Shown here piece by piece: positions 31,647 through 40,100 of a stretch of DNA of 64,000 nucleotides (position 1 is the first letter of the stretch; every line of letters begins with the position of its first letter). The position numbers and the translations under genes are program-made. Below the pieces are notes generated by a model. The model saw only the letters and a list, made by a program, of their open reading frames with translations, was not told where the DNA came from and did not search any database. Source of the stretch: Embleya hyalina (lineage in GTDB: Bacteria; Actinomycetota; Actinomycetes; Streptomycetales; Streptomycetaceae); contig NZ_BIFH01000028.1 in assembly GCF_003967355.1 (NCBI RefSeq), positions 182,611 through 246,610 on the forward strand. The letters are read 5' to 3'.

Positions 31647-32807
31647 ATGTCTGAGATCGAACCCTTCCCGATTCACGTCTCCGAACACGAACTGGAGGAC
31701 CTGCGGGAGCGCCTCGACCGCGCGCGGCTTCCGGAACCGGAGACGGTTCGGGACGGTACGCAGGGCATCGGCCTGGAACGCCTGGGGAGCCTGCTGGACG
31801 CCTGGCGAAAGCACGACTGGCGAGCCCTGGAAGAGCGCTGGAACGCGATACCGCACTTCCGCACCCGGCTGGACGGCCTGAACATCGCGTTCTGGCACGT
31901 GCGTTCTCCCGAGCCCGACGCCTTTCCGCTGGTGCTGACACACGGCTGGCCCGGCTCGGTGCTGGAGTTCGAGAGCATCATCGGGCCGCTGACCGACCCC
32001 GTCGCGCACGGCGGTTCCGCCGCGGACGCCTTCGACGTGGTCGTACCGGCTCTGCCCGGTTTCGGTTTCAGCGAGCGGCCCGGGGAGTCCGGCTGGAACC
32101 CGGGCCGTACCGCACGTGCCTGGGCGGAGCTGATGACCAGGCTCGGATACGAGCGCTTCGGGGCGCACGGCGGCGACTGGGGCGCGTTCGTGAGCACCGA
32201 GCTGGCTCGGCTGGCGCCCGAGCGGGTCGCCGCCCTGCATCTGACCATGCCGATCGCGTCGCCGCTGCCCGAGGACCCGGCAACGGCCGACGAGGCGGAG
32301 AAGCTCATGATCGCCAAACGTGAGCGGTTCCTGCGGACCGGCCCCGCCCATGTGCTCGTCCAGAGTGTGCTCCCCCAGACCCTGGGCTACTCCCTGCTCG
32401 ACTCTCCCGCCGGGCTCGCCGCGTGGCTGGGCGAGGCGCTGGTCGCCTTCGCGGACACGCGGCCCGAGGCGGGTGGCGGCGTCAGTGTGGCACAGCAGGT
32501 GGACGACATCGCCCTGTACTGGTTCACCGGCACCGGTGCCTCCACCGCCCGCTGGTACTGGGAGGCGATCCGGTGGACCCCGCGCGGCGCGGAGGCGGAG
32601 AACGCGCAGCCGGTGACCGTACCCACGGCCTGCACACTGTTCCCGGCCGAGCCGTTCCCCGTCGCACGGCGCTGGGCGGAACGCCGCTACCGGAACCTCA
32701 TCAGCTGGAACGAGCCGCAGCACGGCGGACACTACCCCGGCTGGGAGAACCCCGAACTGCTGGTCGGCGAACTCAGGAACGCCTTCCGCCAGGCCCGCGG
32801 CCGCTAG
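31647..32807 (+). CDS. Epoxide hydrolase (EHN type, alpha/beta hydrolase)
   Basis: 386 residues. The N-terminal EHN domain begins PFPIHVSEHELEDLRERLDR. The oxyanion-hole HGWPGS motif is at about residue 98, the nucleophile Asp lies in AHGGDWGAFVS (about 180) and the catalytic His in HGGHYPGWENP near residue 365. This is the microsomal/juvenile-hormone-type epoxide hydrolase layout, with catalytic set complete. It probably opens lipophilic epoxides to diols. Transcribed alone, converging on the amidase gene across a very strong hairpin. Confidence 0.92.
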   Translation: MSEIEPFPIHVSEHELEDLRERLDRARLPEPETVRDGTQGIGLERLGSLLDAWRKHDWRALEERWNAIPHFRTRLDGLNIAFWHVRSPEPDAFPLVLTHGWPGSVLEFESIIGPLTDPVAHGGSAADAFDVVVPALPGFGFSERPGESGWNPGRTARAWAELMTRLGYERFGAHGGDWGAFVSTELARLAPERVAALHLTMPIASPLPEDPATADEAEKLMIAKRERFLRTGPAHVLVQSVLPQTLGYSLLDSPAGLAAWLGEALVAFADTRPEAGGGVSVAQQVDDIALYWFTGTGASTARWYWEAIRWTPRGAEAENAQPVTVPTACTLFPAEPFPVARRWAERRYRNLISWNEPQHGGHYPGWENPELLVGELRNAFRQARGR

Positions 32808-33000
32808 CCTCGGGCTTTCACCGGCGGAACCGCACGGAGCCGGGTCACGGATGAGGTCGCCCGCACGGTAAGGAACGGGACCCGGGGTGCGGACAGGGTC
32901 GTTCACCTCATCACCTTCACGTGATCGATTCCGCCCGGCAGCCTTCGCGGCGTCACCCGAGCGGACCGTCCGACGGATGGTCGGGAAAGCGGAAACGGCC

Positions 33001-33053
33001 CCCGACCGGCGGGAACGAGGACCATCGAGGTCCCCGTTCCCGGCCCGGTCGGG
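33001..33053. terminator. Long two-part hairpin between convergent genes
   Basis: Outer stem: CCCGACCGG (33001-33009) with CCGGTCGGG (33045-33053). Inner stem: CGGGAACG plus GGACC (33010-33023) with GGTCC plus CGTTCCCG (33029-33042), one A/C mismatch, loop ATCGA. About 22 base pairs in all. It sits between the ends of the epoxide hydrolase and amidase genes and should stop transcription from both sides. It also marks the left edge of the catabolic island. Confidence 0.8.
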
Positions 33054-33061
33054 ATGCGGGC

Positions 33062-34792
33062 TCAGCCTCGGTCGAGCGGAGGCGTGCGCGGCGGCGACGT
33101 ACGCCTTTCCCCCGTCGCCTCGAACGCGGCGGCGATCGCGAGGAGCATGGTGTCGTCGTAGGCGCGTCCGGCGAATGTGAGCCCGACCGGCATTCCGATG
33201 TCGTGCATCGTCCCCATGGGCACGGTGATCGTGGGGATGCCGAGGTGGCGTGGGACGAGGTTGCCGTTGGCCACCCATACCCCGTTCCGCCAGCCCGGAT
33301 CGGCCGATGCCGGGTCGACGTCCATGTTCGCGCGGCCGACATCCGCGACAGCCGGGAAGACGACCCCGTCGAGTTCCCACTCGTCCATCCACGCTTCGAG
33401 GTCGATGAGCCTGGTCTCCTCCAACCCCCGCAGACCCGCTTCCAGTTCGGGAATGTCCGTGAACGCCGCGTACGCGTGCTCGCGCACCCGTCGGGGATAC
33501 TCGGCGATGTCGTCGTCGAAGCCGGTGTAGCGGTCCGGCAGGGCGCCGACCGGGTGGGGAAAGATCGTCGCGCCGTCGACGCCCGCGAGGGTCGACAGCG
33601 CGGGATCGCCATTGGCTCGGAGGAAGTCTTCCCATGCCCACGCCGAGAGATCGACGATCTCCCGGATGAGGAACGCGGGATCGACGAGTCCTCGGGTCTT
33701 CACCGAGGGAGCGCCGGGCCGGTCGCCTTCGTAGTTCGAGACGACCGGGAAATCGACCTCGACCACGTCTGCTCCGGCCGCTTCGAGATCGCGGCGAGCC
33801 GCGTTCCACAACTCGACCACCGACGCGCGGGTATCGATGCGCTGCCCCGTGGGACCGCCGATTCCTCCGTCGGGGTTCGTGCCGGCGCCGGGGTCGGCGT
33901 TGATGTACATCGCCGGGACGCCGAGGCGGAGTCCGGAAAGCGTGCGGTTCGCGGCCACCGCGTCCGCGGGCGCGAGAGACGGATACGCCTTCGGGCGCAC
34001 ATCGGAAGCGGCGGGAAGCGAGATCCAGGGCTGGGCTCGCCAGAAGTCGCCGCGACTGTCCTGGTCGTCGCCGACGACCACATCCAGCACTTCGAGCATG
34101 TCGGCCATGGTGCGCGTGTGCGGGACCACGACATCCATCGTGGGCACGAGCGGCCAGTTGCCGCGTACCGAGATCACACCGCGAGAGGGCGTGTACGCGC
34201 ACAACGCGTTGTTCGAGGCGGGAGTCCGGCCCGACGACCATGTCTCTTCGGCCAGGCCGAACGCCGCGAACGAGGCGGCCGTGGCGGTTCCCGACCCGTT
34301 GGACGACCCCGAGCCGAATCCGCTCGTCAACCAGTCGGCGCTGTAGGGACTTTCCGCGCGGCCGTACACGCCTCGCTGCATGCCGCCGTTGGCCATCGGC
34401 GGCATGTTCGTCAGGCCGAGACAGATCGCTCCGCCGGCTCGCAGCCGTTCGATCGTGTACGCGTCACGCTGCGCGACGAGGTCGGCGAAGGCCGGGCTGC
34501 CGCACGCCGCGGTCAGACCGCGGACGAGGAAGCTGTCCTTCGCCGTGTAGGGGATTCCGTCCAGCGGCCCCCGGACTTCACGTCGCGCCCGGCGCTCGTC
34601 GGACGCACGGGCCTCGTCGAGGGCTTCGGGATTGATGACGACCATGGCGTTGAGAGCCGTTGCGCTCTCCGGCCGGTCGTACGCCGCGATGCGTGCGAGG
34701 TACGCGTTCACGAGGTCCACGGACCGCGCGGTACCGGATTCGAGGGCGTGGCGCAGCTCTGCGATGGATGCCTCGTAGACCTCGAATGTCAT
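33062..34792 (-). CDS. Amidase signature family enzyme
   Basis: 576 residues, cytoplasmic. The Ser-cisSer-Lys triad can be placed: Lys in IPYTAKDSFL (about residue 85), and the Gly/Ser signature GFGSGSSNGSGTATAASFAA (about 158-177) with the cis-Ser and nucleophile Ser. FGLAEETWSSGRTPA and NNALCAYTPSRGVIS follow as usual. It is longer than glutamyl-tRNA amidotransferase subunit A, with a ~60-residue extra segment after GAPSVKTRG. Start ATG 34792 overlaps the agmatine-deiminase stop by 4 bases. Such enzymes cleave amides and carbamoyl groups; here it may release ammonia from an amide or carbamoyl-amine made upstream in the pathway, by context. Confidence 0.9.
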   Translation of the reverse strand: MTFEVYEASIAELRHALESGTARSVDLVNAYLARIAAYDRPESATALNAMVVINPEALDEARASDERRARREVRGPLDGIPYTAKDSFLVRGLTAACGSPAFADLVAQRDAYTIERLRAGGAICLGLTNMPPMANGGMQRGVYGRAESPYSADWLTSGFGSGSSNGSGTATAASFAAFGLAEETWSSGRTPASNNALCAYTPSRGVISVRGNWPLVPTMDVVVPHTRTMADMLEVLDVVVGDDQDSRGDFWRAQPWISLPAASDVRPKAYPSLAPADAVAANRTLSGLRLGVPAMYINADPGAGTNPDGGIGGPTGQRIDTRASVVELWNAARRDLEAAGADVVEVDFPVVSNYEGDRPGAPSVKTRGLVDPAFLIREIVDLSAWAWEDFLRANGDPALSTLAGVDGATIFPHPVGALPDRYTGFDDDIAEYPRRVREHAYAAFTDIPELEAGLRGLEETRLIDLEAWMDEWELDGVVFPAVADVGRANMDVDPASADPGWRNGVWVANGNLVPRHLGIPTITVPMGTMHDIGMPVGLTFAGRAYDDTMLLAIAAAFEATGERRTSPPRTPPLDRG

Positions 34793-35838
34793 CGGGCGAC
34801 CTCCTCTGGGGTGAGAGCGGGCTGCTGCTGGGTGATGCAGTGAATACCCCCGCCGCGGGCGAAGATCGCCCGAGAATCGACGGTGACGGCACGCCGTCCG
34901 GGATAGGCCGATTCGAGGATTTCACGAGCGGCGCGGTCCGCTCGGTCGTCGCCGAATCCGCACGCAACGATTCCTCCGTTGACCACGAGGTGGTTGACGT
35001 AGGAGTAGTCCACGAAACCGTCCTCGTCGCGGATGGCCGCGGGCGCCGGGAGTTCGATGATCCGGAACCGGCGGCCGGCGGCGTCCGTCTCTTCCGAGAG
35101 CCGAGCGCGCAGGTCGCGGGTCACGGCGAAGTCGGGGTGTTCGGGATCGGTCTGCGTGTGCAGCAGCAGCACACCGGGGGAGGGGATCGTCGCGACCATG
35201 TCGACGTGGCCCTTCGTTCCGAACAGCTCGTAGTCGCGCGTCAACCCCCGGGCCAGCCAGATGACCTTGGTCGCCCCGAGCGTGCGCATGAACTCCGCCT
35301 CGACGTGCTCCCGGTGTGCGAACGGGTTGCGTCGGGGATCGAGCTGGACCGTCTTCGTCGCCAGCACCGTGCCCTCGCCGTCGACGTGGATGCCGCCGCC
35401 CTCGTTCACCAGCAGGGATCGCACGGCTTCGGCGCCGACCAGATCGGTCACCCGGCGGGCGATGTCGGCGGACAGGCGCCACTCGGACCACTCCGGGTCG
35501 CCCCAGCCGTTGAAGATCCAGTCGACGGCGCCGAGCACGCCCGGACGTTCGTCGTCGACGACGAACGTCGGGCCGAAGTCCCGCATCCAGAACTCGTCGA
35601 GAGGAGCCTCGACGATCTCGATGTGTCCGCCCAGCATGCGCCTCGCGCGCTCCCGCTCGGTCGGATCGACGACCATGGTCACCGGTTCGAAGTCGGCGAT
35701 CGTGTGCGCGACGGTGGTCCAGGAGTCGTAACCCGTCTGCTTGAACGTGTCGCCTTCCCCCAGGTTGCGGCCTTCACGGGGGAAGGCCATCCATGTGCGC
35801 GCATGGGGGGCGGTCTCGGACGGCATGCGCCATGTCAT
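34789..35838 (-). CDS. Agmatine deiminase / peptidyl-arginine deiminase family protein
   Basis: 349 residues. The guanidino-modifying fold is well preserved: WMRDFGPTFVV (about 84), the Glu-Gly-Gly of NEGGGIHVDGEG (about 144), a central His in KGHVDMVA, DYSYVNHLVVNGG (about 275), and the nucleophile Cys in GGGIHCITQQQPA near the end. The full catalytic set makes hydrolysis of a guanidino group to a ureido group and ammonia likely. True agmatine deiminases act on decarboxylated arginine, which fits a cluster with two PLP decarboxylases. GGAGA lies before the ATG at 35838. Confidence 0.88.
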   Translation of the reverse strand: MTWRMPSETAPHARTWMAFPREGRNLGEGDTFKQTGYDSWTTVAHTIADFEPVTMVVDPTERERARRMLGGHIEIVEAPLDEFWMRDFGPTFVVDDERPGVLGAVDWIFNGWGDPEWSEWRLSADIARRVTDLVGAEAVRSLLVNEGGGIHVDGEGTVLATKTVQLDPRRNPFAHREHVEAEFMRTLGATKVIWLARGLTRDYELFGTKGHVDMVATIPSPGVLLLHTQTDPEHPDFAVTRDLRARLSEETDAAGRRFRIIELPAPAAIRDEDGFVDYSYVNHLVVNGGIVACGFGDDRADRAAREILESAYPGRRAVTVDSRAIFARGGGIHCITQQQPALTPEEVAR

Positions 35839-35903
35839 CGTGTTCTCCGAAGTGGTCGCGTGGTGAGCGATCCGCGTGAGGTGGTCGTGTATCGCACGTG
35901 TCG

Positions 35904-38900
35904 TCACCATCCCTCGGTGAGGACACGATCGAGAGCGGCGACCGCGTAGTCGGCGCTCTCGGCCGTGATGCACAGGGGCGGTTTGACCTTCAGAACGTTC
36001 GATCGTTCCGACGTGGTCAGGACGATCACGCCGAGTTCCCTCAGCCGTTCGCAGATCGCCGCGGCTTCCTGCGCCGCCGGTTCGAGGGTGTCCCGGTCGC
36101 GGACCAGTTCCACGCCGAGATAAAGACCTTCGCCGTGGATCGGCCCGATGATCCCGTGCCGTTCCGCGAGCGCCCGGAAACCGGCCGCGAGGCGACGACC
36201 GATCTCCCGCGCGTTCCGTTGCGTGCCCTCGGCCTCCATGGCGTCGAGCACCGCGAGCCCGACGCGGCACGAGAGCGGGTTTCCACCGGTCGAGGAGAAG
36301 AACTGCCCCTGGGAGGTGAGGGCATCGGCCACGGCCCGCGAGGTGATGACTCCGCCGATGGGGAAACCGTTGCCCATCGGCTTCGCGATGGCGATGAGGT
36401 CCGGGATGACCGCGGACCGCTCGAATCCCCAGAAGCCCGACCCCGTGCGCCCGAAGCCGACCTGGACCTCATCGGCGATGCACAGGCCGCCCGCCGCGCG
36501 TACCCGCGCGTAGGCATCGGCGAGGTATCCCTCCGGCAGCAGGACTCCGCCGGCGTTGCCGAGCACCGATTCGCAGATGAATCCGGCCGCCGGGCGGCCA
36601 CGGCGGGCGAGCCGGTCGAGATCGGCTCCGAGATCCGCGGCGTAGCGAGCGCCGACCGACCGGTCCTCCGCCGCGCCCCGGTAGGTACCGCGGAAGCGGT
36701 TGGGAACGTCCGCGACGTGAACCCACTCGGGGCGTGTATCGAGAGCGTACGGGTTGTCGTACGCGCTGGTGGTGACCGCGTCACCGGCCGTCGTCCAGCC
36801 GTGATAGGCCTCCCGGAGTGCGACGACGGTCTTGCGGCCGGTCGCCGCTTGCACGAGCCGCAGGGCGAGATCGACGGCCTCGGATCCGGAGTTCACGAGC
36901 ATGACGGTGTCGAGCGGCGAATCCGGCGGAAGCAGCGCGAGAAGCCGCTCACTGTATTCGGCCAACTCGTGGTAGAGAAAGCGCGAGTTCGTGTTGAGGA
37001 TGCGAATCTGCCGGTCGACGGCGTCGGCGACACCCGGGTGCCCGTGCCCGAGGCCGGCCACGTTGTTGACGAGATCGACGTAGGCGCGGCCGGTGGTGTC
37101 GACGAGGTGGTGACGCCAACCGCGTTGGATCTGCATCGGATGCTCGTAGTAGCGCTCCTGGGCGCCGGCGAGGATCTGCTCGCGGCGTCGCTGTTCGTCG
37201 GCCGACGTGTCCCGCTCGGCCCGCGAAGGGAGGCCGAGCAGACCGGCCGGGTCGTGGGCGAGGGCCGACCATGCCGGTACCCGCTCCGGCGTGACCAGTC
37301 CCGAACGCCCGGTGTCCGGTTCCTTGACCGCGTCGACGGGCGGCGACGCGCCTTCGACCGCGTCGGCGCGAACGAGGGTGACGCAGAGGCGGCGGGATTC
37401 CGACGCGGAGGGGAGCACGCCCACGCGCGTTCCCGGCGCAAGGACGCTGTTCACTTCGACATCGACGGAAAAACCGTCGATGTCGAGATACCGACCGTCG
37501 CCGAGGCGGAGCCTGACGCCGTGCTCGCCCGCGGCGGACACGGTGGCCTCGACGGGAGTCGTCACCGCGAGCCGGGGCCCTGGGGCGACATGCAGTTCCG
37601 TGCCGATGGGCCAGGTCGCCGCGGCGTTTGGGGAGTCGATCGTCGTGCGGGTGAGGCGGTAGACGCCGAACGGAAGCACCGCGACCGCGGAGCCACCGGC
37701 GAGGGCTCGCGCCACGAGGCGATCCTCCGCGTCGGCGTCGAGCCACCGCCCGGCATCCAGCAACCGGCTCTCCACCCCGGCGTCCACCACGACAACGTCG
37801 CCGTCGATCTCCGGCAGCAGGGAGCGCACGGGCGAGGACCGGGCGCGTTTCGCGTCGGGCTCGGGGGCGTCCGCGCCGAGGCGATCCGGCACCGCGAGCG
37901 GGTCGGCGGGGCGAAGACGCCCGGTGACGTGCTCGACGGCCTCGGCGAGCGGCAGGGACGTCGCCGCGTCGAAGATCGCCTGCTCGACGCGGATTCGGTC
38001 GCGTGCGTACGCGTTGTCGCCGTCGATCTCCAGTTGCCGCCATCCGCCGGCGACGAGGATGGCGCCGCGCAGGACGACGAGCGGCCACAGGGCTCGTGCC
38101 TCGGCGTGCGACAGCGGCGCACGGGAATGGAACGCCTCGACCGCGTCGAGCACGCGCAGCGGACGCGCCGGTTCGTGATGCAGCAGCGACGACGCCGTGA
38201 CCGCGAGCTCCGCGACCCGCCAGCCATGGGCGAGATCACCGAGATCGAGCACGACGCGCGGGTGCAGACGGCCGTCCTCCCCGCGTATCCCCATGACGTT
38301 GTCGTCGGTGAGATCACCGTGGATCGCTTGGACCGGCAGGTCGCTCGCGACTTCGTCGAGGACGGATCGGGCCTCGTCGGCAGCGGCGGTCACGCGACGA
38401 CGGAGCGCGCGATCGCGGATCGCGGGCGCACACCTCTCGACTTCCCGATGCGCGACCGCCATCACCCACATGTGCTCGCGGTCGAGTCCCGGATGCGCGA
38501 GATTCGCGAGCGCGTTCACCGACGAGGCCGCGAGAGCGCCGAACTCCCGCAGCACCACGGGGGCGAGGTAACCCGCGTCGAGCATCGGTGCGCCGTCCAC
38601 GAACTCGCTGCGCCGGACGGCGTATCCGCCGCCACCGCGCTGGGTCAGCTCCCCGTTCGAACCGGCCAGGACGAACGGAACGGGGACACCCGCGGCGCGA
38701 TAGGCGTCCAGCGCGGCGTGCTGGGCATCGCGGGCGTCGTCCCCGAAGGCCGGGTTGTCGATCCGCAGCACGCTGCGCGTTCCGTCGGGTTCGCGCAGGA
38801 GGAAATTGCGGTCCTGGTTGCTGCCCAGCTCGCGCGCCACCGCCTCGATGCCGTAGCAGTCCCGCGCGATGGTCTCCGCGTCCCTTTCGGAGACGGCCGG

Positions 38901-38930
38901 CCGCGCCAACGTGCTGTGCATGTCGTTCAC
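35904..38930 (-). CDS. Fusion: aminoglycoside-phosphotransferase-like kinase / M23-like domain / class III PLP enzyme
   Basis: About 1,008 residues. N-terminal APH-type kinase (about 10-320) with HGDLTDDNVMG as the catalytic loop and LDLGDLAHGW for metal binding. Middle beta-rich domain (about 380-520) resembling M23 peptidase folds but without a clear metal motif. C-terminal class III aminotransferase fold (about 570-1005): NSGSEAVDLALRL, EAYHGWTTAGDAV, and ADEVQVGFGRTG, with Schiff-base Lys in IAKPMGNGFPIGG. In animals the same kinase and PLP folds are separate proteins for 5-hydroxylysine: one phosphorylates, the other is a phospho-lyase. A phosphorylation-elimination pair on a hydroxy-amine is the best reading. 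GTG 38930 overlaps the upstream stop; ATG 38921 is an alternative. Confidence 0.88.
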   Translation of the reverse strand: MNDMHSTLARPAVSERDAETIARDCYGIEAVARELGSNQDRNFLLREPDGTRSVLRIDNPAFGDDARDAQHAALDAYRAAGVPVPFVLAGSNGELTQRGGGGYAVRRSEFVDGAPMLDAGYLAPVVLREFGALAASSVNALANLAHPGLDREHMWVMAVAHREVERCAPAIRDRALRRRVTAAADEARSVLDEVASDLPVQAIHGDLTDDNVMGIRGEDGRLHPRVVLDLGDLAHGWRVAELAVTASSLLHHEPARPLRVLDAVEAFHSRAPLSHAEARALWPLVVLRGAILVAGGWRQLEIDGDNAYARDRIRVEQAIFDAATSLPLAEAVEHVTGRLRPADPLAVPDRLGADAPEPDAKRARSSPVRSLLPEIDGDVVVVDAGVESRLLDAGRWLDADAEDRLVARALAGGSAVAVLPFGVYRLTRTTIDSPNAAATWPIGTELHVAPGPRLAVTTPVEATVSAAGEHGVRLRLGDGRYLDIDGFSVDVEVNSVLAPGTRVGVLPSASESRRLCVTLVRADAVEGASPPVDAVKEPDTGRSGLVTPERVPAWSALAHDPAGLLGLPSRAERDTSADEQRRREQILAGAQERYYEHPMQIQRGWRHHLVDTTGRAYVDLVNNVAGLGHGHPGVADAVDRQIRILNTNSRFLYHELAEYSERLLALLPPDSPLDTVMLVNSGSEAVDLALRLVQAATGRKTVVALREAYHGWTTAGDAVTTSAYDNPYALDTRPEWVHVADVPNRFRGTYRGAAEDRSVGARYAADLGADLDRLARRGRPAAGFICESVLGNAGGVLLPEGYLADAYARVRAAGGLCIADEVQVGFGRTGSGFWGFERSAVIPDLIAIAKPMGNGFPIGGVITSRAVADALTSQGQFFSSTGGNPLSCRVGLAVLDAMEAEGTQRNAREIGRRLAAGFRALAERHGIIGPIHGEGLYLGVELVRDRDTLEPAAQEAAAICERLRELGVIVLTTSERSNVLKVKPPLCITAESADYAVAALDRVLTEGW

Positions 38931-39988
38931 GCGGTCCACGTCCCGCCGCCGTCGGAGGCGCCGTGGAGGAAGGAGAGGTGATCCGCGTCCGAGGCCTCCA
39001 GCACGCGCAGGATGTTGCCGTGGGCGAGGCGCTCGAGGTCGGGTTCGCTCCAGCCGCGGCGGCGAAGCTCGTGCAGAAGCTCCTGGTAGCACGAGACGTC
39101 TTCGAGACCTTCCGGCATCCGGTCGGTTCCGTCGTAGTCGGCACCGATGCCCACCGCGTGCACGCCCGCGACCTCGCGCACGTGCTCGATGTGATCGGCT
39201 GCGTCGGCGACGCCCACCGGGGGCATCTCCCCCTGCTCACCGGCCCGTTCCCACGCGTGGCAGTCGGCTGTGAGGAACGACGGGACGAAGGCGACCATGA
39301 CGACGCCCTCGGCGGCCCCGATATCGGCCAGAACATCGTCGGGGACGTTGCGGGGGTGGTCGCAGATCCGGCGGGCGCCCGAGTGGCTCACGATCACGGG
39401 CCGCGTGCTCACGGCGAGCGCGTCACGCATCGTCGCCGGGGAGACGTGGGCGAGATCGACCAGGACGCCGATCCGGTTCATCTCCCTGACGACATCCCGC
39501 CCGAAGTCGGTGAGGCCTCCGTGCCGTGCGTCGTCCGTCGCCGAGTCCGCCCAGTGCGTGGTCCGTGACCAGGTGAGGGTGAGATAGCGCGCCCCGAGCC
39601 GGGCGTACTGACGCAGCACGGCGAGCGAGCCACCCAGTTGCGCCCCGCCCTCGACCCCGATCAGGGAGGCGATTCGCCCCTCGTCGAAGGCGGCGCGTAC
39701 ATCCGCCGCCGTCCGGGCGAACCGCAGCCGAGTGGGGTAGGAGTCGACGAGACGGTGGACGAAGTCGATCTGCTCGAGCGTCGCCGTCACCTGATCCGCG
39801 CCCACGAGTTCCGGATCGACCCATACCGACCAGAACTGTCCGCCGACGCCGCCGGCCGTCAGCCGTGGGAGATCGGTGTGCAGCTCCGGCACGTGCCGGT
39901 CAAGTCCCGCCGAGGCGTATCCGTGGTGTTCGCGACGCGCCCACGCGAGGTCGTTGTGCCCGTCGATGACCGGAATCATCCGAGACAT
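38927..39988 (-). CDS. Dipeptidase (membrane/renal dipeptidase M19 family)
   Basis: 353 residues, no signal peptide. Zinc ligands of the family can be read: HND in VIDGHNDLAWARR (residues 9-11), Glu in IGVEGGAQLGG (about 117), His in VSHSGARRICDH (about 215-224), and Asp in GIGADYDGTD. This family hydrolyses dipeptides with broad tolerance, including those with a D-residue at the C-terminal side. Start ATG 39988 with AAAGG close upstream. Placed between an ABC peptide importer and D-amino-acid enzymes, it should split imported dipeptides in the cytoplasm. It overlaps the next start by 4 bases. Confidence 0.9.
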   Translation of the reverse strand: MSRMIPVIDGHNDLAWARREHHGYASAGLDRHVPELHTDLPRLTAGGVGGQFWSVWVDPELVGADQVTATLEQIDFVHRLVDSYPTRLRFARTAADVRAAFDEGRIASLIGVEGGAQLGGSLAVLRQYARLGARYLTLTWSRTTHWADSATDDARHGGLTDFGRDVVREMNRIGVLVDLAHVSPATMRDALAVSTRPVIVSHSGARRICDHPRNVPDDVLADIGAAEGVVMVAFVPSFLTADCHAWERAGEQGEMPPVGVADAADHIEHVREVAGVHAVGIGADYDGTDRMPEGLEDVSCYQELLHELRRRGWSEPDLERLAHGNILRVLEASDADHLSFLHGASDGGGTWTA

Positions 39989-40100
39989 ACCTTTCTCTGG
40001 TTCCGACGTCGTCCCGGTGCTTGGCGAGCGCGGAGGGCGGAGCACCGAGGACATGGGCCGACGACGAACCGCTCGCCCCGGCGGTGTCGCGGAACGGACG

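Noticed and set aside
35898..38981. Thousand-codon plus-strand frame opposite the kinase/aminotransferase fusion
   Set aside because: Mirror of a real gene: composition is dominated by Arg, Gly and Asp and no motif is present.
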